DNA of 64,000 nucleotides from Burkholderia sp. 9120 (GTDB lineage Bacteria; Pseudomonadota; Gammaproteobacteria; Burkholderiales; Burkholderiaceae): contig NZ_JQNA01000002.1 of assembly GCF_000745015.1 (NCBI RefSeq), forward strand, positions 5,580,001-5,644,000. Direction: 5' to 3'. The position numbers and the translations under genes are program-made. Under the pieces are notes generated by a model, which was not told the origin of the DNA, ran no database searches, and worked only from the letters and a program-made list of their open reading frames with translations. Shown here in pieces: positions 10,901 through 18,988 of this stretch; within the stretch, counting starts at the first letter, position 1; each line of letters begins with the position of its first letter.

Positions 10901-13900
10901 GTGTGCAACAGTTTCGCGTCGAGCGTAGCGGGCACGTCCAGCCACACGGCCTGATTCCAGTGCGCCGGCGCCTGCGGATGACGCTCGAAGAAATGCCGCT
11001 GTGCGGCGGTCAGCGGCAGCGGCGCGCGACGCTCGTTCCACTGGCGCGTGCTGCCGGTCTGCTCGCGCATCAACGCCGCGAGTCGCGCGACGCTCGGCGC
11101 GTCGAACACTTCGCGCGGGGTGACCGCATAGCCGGCGTCGCGCAGACGCGCGACCACTTGCAGCGTGAGAATCGAGTCGCCGCCCGCTTCGAAGAAGTCG
11201 TCGGTGACGCCGAGGTCGTCGCGTTGCAGTACCTTGCGCCACACCGCCAGCACGATGCGTTCGCGCGCGTCGCGCGGTGCGACGCTGGCGGTCGGCGCGA
11301 CCGGCGCGGCCGGCAACGCGGCGCGGTCGAGTTTGCCGTTCGGCATCAACGGCAACGCGTCGAGACGCACGAACGCCGACGGAATCATATGCGCCGGCAG
11401 TTTTGCTTCGAGCGCCACGCGCAGCATGGCGGTCTCGTCCTGCGTATTGCCGGGAGCCGGCGCGGCTGTGTTCAGTTCGCCAACCCAATACGCGACGAGT
11501 CGCTTATTACCGCCATTGCCGCCGTCGTCGCGCGCCATCGCGAGCGCATCGCGCACGCCATCGCAACTGCGCAGCGCAGCTTCGATCTCGCCCGGTTCGA
11601 TACGGAAACCGCGCAGCTTGATCTGTTCGTCCAGACGCCCCAGAAAATGCGCCTCGCCCTCTGCACCGATGCGTCCAAGGTCGCCGCTGCGATACACGCG
11701 GCTACCCGGCGCACCGTGCGGATCGGGCACGAAGCGCTCGGCGGTCAGTGCCGGCCGGCCGAGATAACCGCGCGCGAGCGTGGTGCCGCCAATGCACAAC
11801 TCGCCCTGCCCGCCTTGCGGCAGCGAACCGCCATCCGGGTCGATCACGGCCAGCGTGCGCGACGCGAACGGCACGCCGATCGGTGCGGTGGCGTACGCGG
11901 CATCCGCCGCGACGGTCGCGCGATGCAAACAGGCCACCGTGGTTTCGGTCGGGCCATACAGGTTGTCGACGCGGATCGACGCGAGCGGCGAGCGCTGCCA
12001 CGCGGCGAGCGCATCGCCCGGCAACGCTTCGCCGCCGACCGTGATCTGCCGCAGCGACTCGAAGCGACGCTTCTCCGGTTCGCGCAACCATTGCTGCCAG
12101 AACGCGGTGGGAATGCGCGCGAAGCTCACGTGCTCGTCTTCGAGCGCGGCGTTGAGCGTCGCGAGGTCCCATTGCGCGGCGCCACGCATCAGCACGCGGC
12201 CGCCCTGCATCAGCGCGGGCAGCATTTCGTGCAAGGCGACGTCAAAGTTGATCGTCGAGATCTGCAACTGCGTATCGGTGTCGCGAATCCCGTAGGCGCG
12301 CACGAAGTCGCTCAGGTGGCGCCCAAGCGCCGCATGCGACACAGCCACGCCTTTCGGACGGCCGGTCGAACCCGACGTGTAGATCACGTACGCCAGCGCT
12401 TCAGGATGCACGGCGGTAACGAGCGGCGCGGCGTCTTCGGCGCTCACGTCCTCCACTTGCAGAATGCGTCGACCGTCGAGCAAGCTGCCCACGCGTTCGG
12501 CGCTGGCACGATCCACGAGAACGATTTCAATGCCCGCGTCGTCGAGCATCGTGGCGAGACGCGCGGCCGGATAATCGGCGTCGAGCGGCACGAAGGCGGC
12601 ACCGGCCTTGAGGATGCCGAGCAACGCGCACGGCAGCGCCACCGAGCGCGAGACACAAAGCCCCACGCGGACATCGGCGAGCGGCGCGGCATGCTCGCGC
12701 TGCAAACGGCGCGCGATCTGATTCGACCACCGTTCGAGCGAGCGGTAGTCGATCGCGTTGCCGTCGCACTTCACCGCCACGGCGGTAGGCCGCGTGCGCG
12801 CCTGCGCGGCAATCGCCTTCCAGACCGGTTCAAACGTCGACGCCCCGGCTTGTGCCGAGGCAGCGAAGGCCGTAAGCGCCGTCTGCCCCGTTCCGCGCGA
12901 CAGACGCAGGCCGGCGAGCGGCGTGGCGCCCGCGTCGGCGAATTGTTCGAGCACTTCGAGGTAATGCGCGGCCAGACGTTCGATCGTGGATTCGTCGAAG
13001 ACGTCGCAGGCGTAGTCGAACGCGAGTTCGAGTGCGCCGTTCTGTTCGGCCACGTTGAGCGCCAGATCGAACTGCGCGCCGCGCGTGAGGTTTTCGATGT
13101 CACGCAGGCGCAGATGGCGCGAATGCGCGAGCGCCGCGCGATCGATGCCCTCGTAGTTGAAGAGCGTCTGGAACAGCCCGCCGTGCGAGCCGTCGCGCGT
13201 GCCGCCCAGCGCGGCCACTACCCGCGCGAGCGGCGCCTGCTGATTGGCGAGCGCGTCGAGCAACACCGCGCGCGTTTGATCGAGCCACCCGGAACACGTC
13301 AGGCGACCGGAGATCGACACCGGCAGCGCCAGCGTGTTGACGAAATAGCCAAGCGCGCCGCGGCTCGCCGCGCTTTCGCGGCCGGCCACCGGCACGCCGA
13401 CGCGGAATTCTCGTTGGCCGCTGTAGCGATGCAACAACGCGGTCCACGCGGCGTACTGCACCATGAAGGGCGTCGCACGCGCCGCCTGGGCGAGTGCGTT
13501 CAGGCGTTTCACGAGACCCGCGGGTACGTGCAGCGAGACCCGCTCACCTACGTCGCTGCGTTGCGCGGCGCGCGGACGGTCCAATGGCAGCGCGAGTTCG
13601 GCAACCGGCGAGGCGAGCCGTGCACGCCACCACGCGAGCTGCGTATCGAGCGCCGCGCGATGGGCGGCGTCGTTCTCGCCGCGCGCGTAGGCGGCATATT
13701 GCAACGGCGCGGAGTCGAGCGCCGCCGACGGCACGCCGTCGGCGCGCGCGTCATACGCGGCACACCACTCGTTAAGCAGCAACGCGAGCGACTGCGCATC
13801 GGCGACGATGTGATGCACGTGCAGATGCACGACATGTTCGTCGTCGCTCACGCGACAGAGCGCGACGCGCAACAGCGGATCGTGCGCGAGATCGAACGGT

Positions 13901-16900
13901 TGCGCAGCAAGATCGCCGAGGAAGGCATAGAGGCGCGCGTCGCGCACGCCGCTGTCGAAGGACGAGAAGTCCTCGCGGCGCCATTGCGCGGCGCGCACGT
14001 CGTCGACGATCTGAGCCGGCACGCCGTCGGTCTCGACAAAGCGGGTACGCAGGATCGCGTGACGCTGCACGATATCGCCGAGCGCCGCTTCGAAAACGGC
14101 TTCGTCGAGCTTGCCGCCGATCCGTACGCTCGCCGAAATCGAATTCGCCGTGCCTTGCGGGTCGAGTTGCCAAAGCAGATAAAGACTCGTCTGGCCGGCA
14201 CTCAGCGGAGCCGGCTCATGGAGATCGACCGAGGCGAGGCGGTCCGCTTCGTCGGCGGATTGCGTAATCCGTTGAGCGACGTCGCGCAATTGCGCCACGC
14301 CCAAACGCGTCAACGCCGCCGCCTGGGCCGCGATAGTGGGATGTTCGAACACGAAGGCGATCGGCAACGCGGTGTCGAACCGCGCGTTGATCGCGGCGGC
14401 CAGTTGGCCCGCGACGATCGACTGACCGCCGCTCGCGAAAAAGTCGTCGTCGCGTTGCACGTGGCGCAGCGACGGCAACGCGTGCCACAACGCGGCAATG
14501 CGCTCTTCCAGCGCGTCGCCTTCGAACGGCGTCGCTGCTGTGTGTTGCGCGTGGCTCTCAAGTTCAGCGTTTGCGTCATGCACGTAACGCGTGACGCACG
14601 CGAGCGAGCCATCCGCGAAACCCGTCGCGCAAGCGGCGCGCCGCAGCTTCCCGCTCGACGTGCGCGGCAACGCGCCCGCTTCGAGCAACAGAACAGCGCC
14701 GACCGGCTCGCCGATCGCGGCGGCCACCGCGCGCCGGATCGCATCGATCACGGTCTGCTCTGCGCCGTCGCGCTGCGCGGCGCGCGCCAGTTCCGCCGCC
14801 ACGCCGATTGCTTCCGCGCCGTTCGCGTCACGCACGGCGAAGGCCGCGATCCGGCCGCTGCGCAGTCCATCGACCTGCGCGAGCGCGCGCTCGATATCCT
14901 GCGGATAGACGTTGCGACCGCGCAGGATGATCAGATCCTTCACGCGGCCGGTGACGAACAGGCGGCCGTTGTTGACGAAACCAAGGTCACCGGTGCGCAG
15001 CCAGCGCGTGCCGTCGACGGCATCGGGAACGAACGTGGCCGCGCTCGCCGCCGGCTTGTTCCAGTAGCCCTGCGCGATGCTCGGGCCGCCCAGATGAATT
15101 TCGCCGACGCGTCCATCCTGCAGCAGTTCGCCGGTTGCAGGGTCGACGATTCTCAGCGAATGATCCGGCGTGGAGCGGCCACAATCGACCAGCGGCGTCG
15201 CCGCGCGGTCTTCGCTTTCGGCCTTACGCCCCGCGCCTTGCGCAAGTGCATTCACCTCGAACAAAGGCGCGAGCGCGCCCTCGCCCGCCACACCGCCGCT
15301 CGCGAATAATGTCGCTTCGGCGAGCCCATAGCAGGGGTACAACGCGCCTTCACGCAAACCCGCCGACGAAGCCTTGCGCGCGAACGCGTCGAGCGTGGCG
15401 GCCTGAATCGGCTCGGCACCGCAGAAGGCTACGCGCCAGCATGAGAGATCGAGACCGTCGAACTGCTTGTCGCGCACACGGTCCGCGCACAACTGATACG
15501 CGAAATTCGGACCGCCGCTCACGGTCGCGCGATAACGCGAGATGGCGCGCAACCAGCGCGCCGGTTGTTCGAGGAAGTGCTGCGGATCGAGCAGCACGAG
15601 TTCGAAACCGAAATACAGCGGCAACATCAGCCCGCCGATCAAGCCCATGTCGTGATAGAGCGGCAACCAGCTCAGCATGACGTCGCGCGTCGCGTCGATC
15701 GACATGCCCGCGTGAATCGCGTGTTCGTTGGCGGCGATATTGGCGTGGCTGACCATCACGCCCTTCGGCTCCGAGGTCGAGCCCGACGTGTACTGCAGGA
15801 ACGCGAGCGCTTCGGCCTGCGGACGCTCGAAAGCGAGCGGCGCGGCGTGTTGCGTTTGCTCCGGCGTGAGCGTAATGCAGGCGGTGTCCTGCGAATCGCT
15901 GGTGAGCGCGCTCCACTGGACCTGCTGCTCCGCGCCGACAATCGCGATACGCGGCGAGCAATCCGCCTGCATCGCGCGCAAACGTTCGAGGTGTTGCGCA
16001 TGTTGCGGTTGCGGCGCATAGGCCGGCACCGCGACAAGGCCCGCATACAGGCACGCGAGAAAGTTGACGACGTAGTCGAGGCCGCTCGGCAGCAGGATCA
16101 TCACGCGTTCGCCCGGCGCGGCGTGCTCGCGCAACCCGGCGGCGGCGCGCTGCACCCGTTCGAGCAACTGCGTATAGCTGAGCGCGCGTTCGTCGGCGAC
16201 GCCGTCGGCCAGATAGCGCAGTGCGATCGCATGCGGACGGTAATACGCGTGGTCGACGAGTCGCGACACGATGTCGTCGTGAGTCGCCGGACCGTTGGCG
16301 CTCGCGTCATGCGCCGCGCGCGCGAGCCGCGACTTGCGGCTCAGGAACGGGCAGACGTCGCCGGCGCGCGCATTGTCGTCGCCGAGAAAGTACTGTTTCC
16401 ACTCCAGATTGCCGGGGTCGCCGTAGAAACCGAGGTCCGGGTGCGGATCGACCGCGTCCCACTTCAGCAGACGCTGGCGCACCTGATTGCGCGCTTCGCG
16501 GCCAATCACCTTGTTGGTGATGGTGTCGACGAACACCGCGCGCGGCTGGAACAGCAGCACCATGCCCGGCCCGAGATTGCGGCTATGACGCGTGGCGAAC
16601 GACGGTAACGCGCACACCACGAACATTTCGATACCGGCGTACGAGAACTCCCAGTCTTCGTGGGAGGGATCGGGATATGCATCGGCGGCGGCATGCGGGT
16701 CGACGTCGTGCAACGCCTGCAGGATGCGCCAGAACTGACGCTGATACTCGTCGTGCGACAGCGGTTCGGCATCGGGCTCGAAGAACACCGCGATATTGTT
16801 CTTGCGATAGTCGGGCATGGCCGCGAGTCGCGCGAAGGTTTCCATCGACCCCGCCAGATCCGTGGTGTCCTTGCCGTTCACGAACGCGTAAAACATCTCG

Positions 16901-17136
16901 CCGCGCTTCTCCGCGACGGTGCCGAAGAAGCACGGATAGGCCGGGTGCATCACCTGCTCGCGCAGCGTCGCGTAAGAGGACGCGAGCCACTCGGGCAGTT
17001 CCACCTGCGCGCCGATCGCCTCGCCGCGAATCACGCGGCTGGTCCAGTCGGCGGCATTGCAGGCGCTCGCGCGCGCTTCCAGCGACAACGGCAAAGCGGC
17101 ATCGCCCGGCGTGCCGTGAGATTGATTCGGTTCCAT
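4972..17136 (-). CDS. YqcI/YcgG domain-FAAL-NRPS fusion: lipopeptide assembly-line starter protein
   Basis: A 4,054-residue protein. Order seen: YqcI/YcgG-type domain (about 30-275; YPC at 67-69, CPF at 262-264); FAAL (about 285-850; YTSGST, GGPNFAY); acyl carrier (GGQS, Ser906); C1 (HHIVADA at 1108); A1 (pocket Asp1632); PCP1 (GGDS, Ser1988); E1 (HHLIVDA at 2169); C2 (HHLLTDG at 2648); A2 (pocket Asp3187); PCP2 (Ser3542); E2 (HHLAVDG at 3719). A2 reads D-F-W-N-I-G-M-V-H, the canonical threonine code. A1 reads roughly D-V-H-A-I-V-L-V-A and is unassigned. It should load a fatty acid as acyl-AMP and add a D-configured residue X and D-Thr. The start is the second of two adjacent ATGs behind an AGGGAG; in-frame codons extend to 17187. 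The role of the N-terminal oxygenase-like domain is inferred. Confidence 0.93.
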   Translation of the reverse strand: MEPNQSHGTPGDAALPLSLEARASACNAADWTSRVIRGEAIGAQVELPEWLASSYATLREQVMHPAYPCFFGTVAEKRGEMFYAFVNGKDTTDLAGSMETFARLAAMPDYRKNNIAVFFEPDAEPLSHDEYQRQFWRILQALHDVDPHAAADAYPDPSHEDWEFSYAGIEMFVVCALPSFATRHSRNLGPGMVLLFQPRAVFVDTITNKVIGREARNQVRQRLLKWDAVDPHPDLGFYGDPGNLEWKQYFLGDDNARAGDVCPFLSRKSRLARAAHDASANGPATHDDIVSRLVDHAYYRPHAIALRYLADGVADERALSYTQLLERVQRAAAGLREHAAPGERVMILLPSGLDYVVNFLACLYAGLVAVPAYAPQPQHAQHLERLRAMQADCSPRIAIVGAEQQVQWSALTSDSQDTACITLTPEQTQHAAPLAFERPQAEALAFLQYTSGSTSEPKGVMVSHANIAANEHAIHAGMSIDATRDVMLSWLPLYHDMGLIGGLMLPLYFGFELVLLDPQHFLEQPARWLRAISRYRATVSGGPNFAYQLCADRVRDKQFDGLDLSCWRVAFCGAEPIQAATLDAFARKASSAGLREGALYPCYGLAEATLFASGGVAGEGALAPLFEVNALAQGAGRKAESEDRAATPLVDCGRSTPDHSLRIVDPATGELLQDGRVGEIHLGGPSIAQGYWNKPAASAATFVPDAVDGTRWLRTGDLGFVNNGRLFVTGRVKDLIILRGRNVYPQDIERALAQVDGLRSGRIAAFAVRDANGAEAIGVAAELARAAQRDGAEQTVIDAIRRAVAAAIGEPVGAVLLLEAGALPRTSSGKLRRAACATGFADGSLACVTRYVHDANAELESHAQHTAATPFEGDALEERIAALWHALPSLRHVQRDDDFFASGGQSIVAGQLAAAINARFDTALPIAFVFEHPTIAAQAAALTRLGVAQLRDVAQRITQSADEADRLASVDLHEPAPLSAGQTSLYLLWQLDPQGTANSISASVRIGGKLDEAVFEAALGDIVQRHAILRTRFVETDGVPAQIVDDVRAAQWRREDFSSFDSGVRDARLYAFLGDLAAQPFDLAHDPLLRVALCRVSDDEHVVHLHVHHIVADAQSLALLLNEWCAAYDARADGVPSAALDSAPLQYAAYARGENDAAHRAALDTQLAWWRARLASPVAELALPLDRPRAAQRSDVGERVSLHVPAGLVKRLNALAQAARATPFMVQYAAWTALLHRYSGQREFRVGVPVAGRESAASRGALGYFVNTLALPVSISGRLTCSGWLDQTRAVLLDALANQQAPLARVVAALGGTRDGSHGGLFQTLFNYEGIDRAALAHSRHLRLRDIENLTRGAQFDLALNVAEQNGALELAFDYACDVFDESTIERLAAHYLEVLEQFADAGATPLAGLRLSRGTGQTALTAFAASAQAGASTFEPVWKAIAAQARTRPTAVAVKCDGNAIDYRSLERWSNQIARRLQREHAAPLADVRVGLCVSRSVALPCALLGILKAGAAFVPLDADYPAARLATMLDDAGIEIVLVDRASAERVGSLLDGRRILQVEDVSAEDAAPLVTAVHPEALAYVIYTSGSTGRPKGVAVSHAALGRHLSDFVRAYGIRDTDTQLQISTINFDVALHEMLPALMQGGRVLMRGAAQWDLATLNAALEDEHVSFARIPTAFWQQWLREPEKRRFESLRQITVGGEALPGDALAAWQRSPLASIRVDNLYGPTETTVACLHRATVAADAAYATAPIGVPFASRTLAVIDPDGGSLPQGGQGELCIGGTTLARGYLGRPALTAERFVPDPHGAPGSRVYRSGDLGRIGAEGEAHFLGRLDEQIKLRGFRIEPGEIEAALRSCDGVRDALAMARDDGGNGGNKRLVAYWVGELNTAAPAPGNTQDETAMLRVALEAKLPAHMIPSAFVRLDALPLMPNGKLDRAALPAAPVAPTASVAPRDARERIVLAVWRKVLQRDDLGVTDDFFEAGGDSILTLQVVARLRDAGYAVTPREVFDAPSVARLAALMREQTGSTRQWNERRAPLPLTAAQRHFFERHPQAPAHWNQAVWLDVPATLDAKLLHTALRALVERHDALRLRFVRDEAHAWHQQVQGAGEVRFEVVEAGDASAQEQTQADAAARLQRGFDLSHGPLFGAALVRRAASTSDRLLLAAHHLIVDAVSWRVLIAELGFACERLARGEAPFAERVSMPWSVWVDSARVSTPSALTNVNAHATEAASDIAWWRETLQASRPLWPAEALQGQRVCDARTLTTTLDAEATRVLLQGTAHALRTSVEDMLLAALALSCDGWGGVLVSMESHGRALHRDDVDVSQTVGWFTQRYPLWLKATDKATSNATDKADSAEARMATLRATKTLLRAAASHAAGWERAATALQSLSAPQVSFNYLGQFDGTPGAAGIALRPELVDDSTDPASALHYALDLNAMVVAGELRVQWRYAGGLLDDDSAQALADRFNASLRELIAHCAQAGPGATPEDFPLAGLDSAALARLALPFQNVADLYPATPVQQGLLFHALEGAAQGVYVNQKRLTLAGMLDGDALRTAWEAALARHEVLRVSFEWAHGGVPLQVVQRTLELDWQSHDWHAQGTGYDARLDAWLAADRARPFDLAHAPLWRLALFARPDGAHDLVWTTHHLLTDGWSAAQLLDEVLADYHTVRAGQRTALDTKPRDGAPAWRDYVAWLQGRHGDEAWWRAHLASDDTKPPALLLDSAPALLSSPSDADANADANANAHAAATPALRLHRVLDTSFTAQLAQTARSARVTVNTVLQAAWALLLARRADRSRAAFGVTVSGRGVAPEGIGRTVGLFINTLPLETDVPSAMEFGDWARALQGANAALREHEATPLARVQQWSGRSGDALFDSVLVFENYPVSAALRAGDAPLRIMAVDASERSHYPLTVTALVGDTLELGWTADAARLDRSTLDALAEGYVALLSQIVAARAQGPLRNFALPAPTAASTWAEPRTSFAFESVLARFAEQVRSRPDARALTCGTDQLTYGELDRWSDALAARLVAQGARAETRVGLCAQRGNALVAGVLGVLKAGAAYVPLDPDYPHERLSYLLADAGIQTVLADDDSAARHATLLRDLNVLSLLNSGTADRAANEVSPANQAAQPHPEQLAYIIYTSGSTGQPKGVGVTHGNVARLLDAAAQRHPVHADDVWTLFHSSAFDFSVWEMFGALCTGARLVVVPYWITRDTPAFHALLRNEQVSVLNQTPSAFGALMQHDLAPDVDATPLASLRLVIFGGEKLEPAALARWHRTRAPAGLQLVNMYGITETTVHVTTYLLNASDLGDTSAAKMGSHAQSPIGAPLPDLGLAVRNATGEMSAAGELCVGGAGVARGYVGRPSLTAERFVPDPLGAPGSRLYRSGDRARVLADGAFDYLGRDDAQVKLRGFRIELGEVRHALLADRDVSDAVALVRDDSAQLVAYVVGTPGATFDAAALRERLASRLPAHMVPHVLVALDALPLTGNGKLDRAALPAPVLTGERVDASSEAERSLLDIWRAVLGRDDLGVTDNFFEAGGDSILSLQIVARARQAGLKISTRQVFEHPTVAALVPLVQSAEPHAALAVTHEPLGLTPIQRAFFDQFPHGENHWNQSTLLAVRGELDETALRVALDTLIAAHDALRLRFFRSEGAWQQQVGEASACALQVFDWREHEAWQDALAQAGEHLQSTLDIAHGPLVRAGYFRLRGEGRLLIAVHHLAVDGVSWRVLLDELQSAYEQALARRTPTLPANLPWSAWVQRAIAHARRDEVGNEANWWRDALANAEMPHTASPSFAVPSRLPRMADTEAVTLELDEAATRRLLQSAPKAYRASVEEVLLAALAQALREWCDARGALVSLEGHGREALGDEELDLSRTVGWFTTRYPLWLDAHDDAHRALVDAKERRRAVPHNGLHWGLLNAHGSETVRATLAALPAPRISFNYLGQFDPSLDAASRWRFASEHAGWPVAADAPFTWALDINAKVARGKLAISWRFAGEQVAAPRVQALVDAFAARLDLLVAQCDRAAPQYTPSDFGSQIDQDDLDNLLESFDA

Positions 17137-17479
17137 CATGCTCCCTTGATTTCGTCGACCGGACGCGCGCCGACGCGCGCCCGCCATGCGTGCCGCTCGC
17201 GGCCACGCTGATTTAGCTGGGTTTTCGTGGGGAGAATCGCGACGCTTCGGGATGAGCGTCTTTATTCTGAAGACATGGACCGCCGCGCACGGCGGGTTTG
17301 TCTATCGACTGCGATGTTGCATGGGTACGGCTTCGCGGCGCTTGCCTGGTGGCGGCCGGTTAGTGGCCAATTAGCTGCCTGGTATTGGCCTGGTAGTGGT
17401 CTGGTAGTGCCGGGCTTCATTCAGTCCGGTTCGCGCGCGCCGCTGTTGCAGGGCTGCAGCAACGCGCGAACGGCTTACG
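17137..17479. other. 343-base gap between the cupin gene and the FAAL-NRPS, with a short tandem repeat
   Basis: No convincing gene on either strand. It holds a short array of an 11-base unit (annotated separately) and the AGGGAG ribosome-binding site of the NRPS at 17141-17146. The gap is unusually long for genes otherwise packed closely, so an internal promoter or a regulatory leader ahead of the NRPS is possible, but I see no recognisable promoter or intrinsic terminator. Confidence 0.5.
17377..17409. repeat. Three tandem copies of an 11-base GCCTGGTAgTG-like unit
   Basis: Three consecutive 11-mers (starting at 17377, 17388 and 17399) differ from one another by one or two bases. Related CTGGTGG/GTTAGTGG words lie just upstream, suggesting slipped-strand expansion in a non-coding gap. 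No function is evident. Confidence 0.6.
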
Positions 17480-18910
17480 TCAGGCCGGCTGCGGCGCGTC
17501 GAGTTCGACGACGAGTGCGTTGACCCAGTCGTCCGGGATGATCGGCTGGTGATACGTACACTCGCCGGACACCACCGTCGAGCCGTGCAAACGGCCGTCG
17601 GGAATCAGCACCATGTCGCCTTCATTCATCTTCAACTGCATGCCGACGTTGCCCCAGAACAGCATTTCGCCCGCTTCGATCGTGACGAGACGGTGATCGT
17701 TGTGAACGTGGGTCGTCGAACACATCTCGTGCGGCTCGACAAACGTCTCGCGATCGATGTCGGGAAACTCGGCATAGATGCGCGTGCTGATGCGCTGCGC
17801 GAATTCGCAGAAACGTTCGATCGCCGACAGCCAGCGCAACTGTTCGCCGAGATCCCAGCGCGCGCGCTCCGTCAGACGTTCGGCCGCCGCGAAGCCCTGC
17901 ATGCATTGTTCACGTGCGCTTTCGCCGTAGCGCGCTTCGAGTTCGCGCAGTGCGTCGGCGAAGCGGCGCGCGAGTTCGCGCTGGCGGTCCGGGCCGGCGT
18001 CGGGCGCGGCGCCACGATGCGTGAGATGCGGGCAGGCACGCGTCAACGCCGCGACAAACGCGAGTTGCTCGGCTTGCGCCGCGAACGCCGCACCGATCAG
18101 ACCGAAGGCGCGATCGGGACGGCGCGCAAGCGCATACAGCAGATTGGTTTTGGCGAGGCTGGTCGGCAGATAGAACTGCCAGTACGAATGCGCGTCGCGC
18201 GTGATCTCCGCCGCCGACGCCACGCGTGCGAGCAGGTCTTCGCTGCCGCCGTCGAGCTCGAGCGTGGGATGCAAGGCGGCCGGCAACGCGTCGAAGAAGC
18301 CGCTGGCCTGCGCGCGGCGCAGCGCGCGGCGCTTCGAGGGCAGCAAGGCCCAACGTTGCACGGCGATAAAGCGCAGACCGTCCTGCAGATAATCGTTGCG
18401 CACGAGGCGCGCGAAGTTGTCTTCCCAGAACGCCAGTTCGTCGCCGATCAGGCGCGTCAGGCGCGCCGCGGCGGCATCGCCTTGCGTGGCGGCGTCGGTG
18501 TCGCGGCTCAGGTAGTCGAATGCGTACGCTTCGAGGAACGGTGCGATCTGTGCGCCGAGCGCGCGCACTTCGTCGGCGTGATAGGCGCTGAAGTGCTGCC
18601 ACGCGTCCGCGTTCGTCTGCTGCGGCAGGTTCGCCACGTCGAGTTCATAGATGGACAGCAAGGTGCGATTCGACGCCAGCGAAGGCAGGCGGCTCACGTT
18701 GTGCGTGCGCACCGGCTTGCGGAACTTGAGAAACTCGAAGTCCTCGGGACGCAGCGGCCGGCGGTGATACTGGCCGTCGAGCACGAGTTCGTCCACGGTC
18801 GCGCTACGGAACGGCAGCGCGGCGGCAAAGCGCTTGATGAGGTCGACGTGGTGTTCGCTCTGTCCTTCGAACGGCTCGAAGTCGAACAAGGTTGAAAACG
18901 TTAGCGACAT
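17480..18910 (-). CDS. SznF-like protein with C-terminal cupin; candidate N-oxygenase of the siderophore pathway
   Basis: 476 residues, soluble, no signal peptide. The C-terminal part (about 385-470) is a cupin with metal-binding pattern H401-x-H403 and H442 (THVHND, then RLHGST). The middle (about 145-345) is alpha-helical. Length and the 41-residue spacing between first and third cupin histidines fit what I recall of SznF, the streptozotocin N-nitrosating enzyme (471 residues; helical diiron domain plus cupin). However, I cannot see the full Glu/His/Asp ligand set of a heme-oxygenase-like diiron site: E158/E163, H214, H241 and E281 are present but no HxxxDxxH. Its place between the thioesterase and the FAAL-NRPS suggests it makes or tailors an unusual residue, possibly the N-N bond of a diazeniumdiolate amino acid. 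The family call is moderately sure and the reaction is inferred. An N-terminal assembly role is the alternative. Confidence 0.75.
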   Translation of the reverse strand: MSLTFSTLFDFEPFEGQSEHHVDLIKRFAAALPFRSATVDELVLDGQYHRRPLRPEDFEFLKFRKPVRTHNVSRLPSLASNRTLLSIYELDVANLPQQTNADAWQHFSAYHADEVRALGAQIAPFLEAYAFDYLSRDTDAATQGDAAAARLTRLIGDELAFWEDNFARLVRNDYLQDGLRFIAVQRWALLPSKRRALRRAQASGFFDALPAALHPTLELDGGSEDLLARVASAAEITRDAHSYWQFYLPTSLAKTNLLYALARRPDRAFGLIGAAFAAQAEQLAFVAALTRACPHLTHRGAAPDAGPDRQRELARRFADALRELEARYGESAREQCMQGFAAAERLTERARWDLGEQLRWLSAIERFCEFAQRISTRIYAEFPDIDRETFVEPHEMCSTTHVHNDHRLVTIEAGEMLFWGNVGMQLKMNEGDMVLIPDGRLHGSTVVSGECTYHQPIIPDDWVNALVVELDAPQPA

Positions 18911-18988
18911 TTTCAGGAATCCGTTTTTAAGGAAATGAGGAGTGGCCGCTGGGCGCGCGCCGCTTTGATGCTGTGACGATCTGACGGT

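Noticed and set aside
10285..15309. A 1,674-codon open frame on the plus strand opposite the NRPS
   Set aside because: It is a GC-rich antisense shadow: highly basic, Arg/Ala-dominated translation with no recognisable domain, while the minus strand encodes clear NRPS domains across the whole length.
17377..17409. CRISPR array
   Set aside because: Only three adjacent 11-base copies without spacers; a simple tandem repeat.
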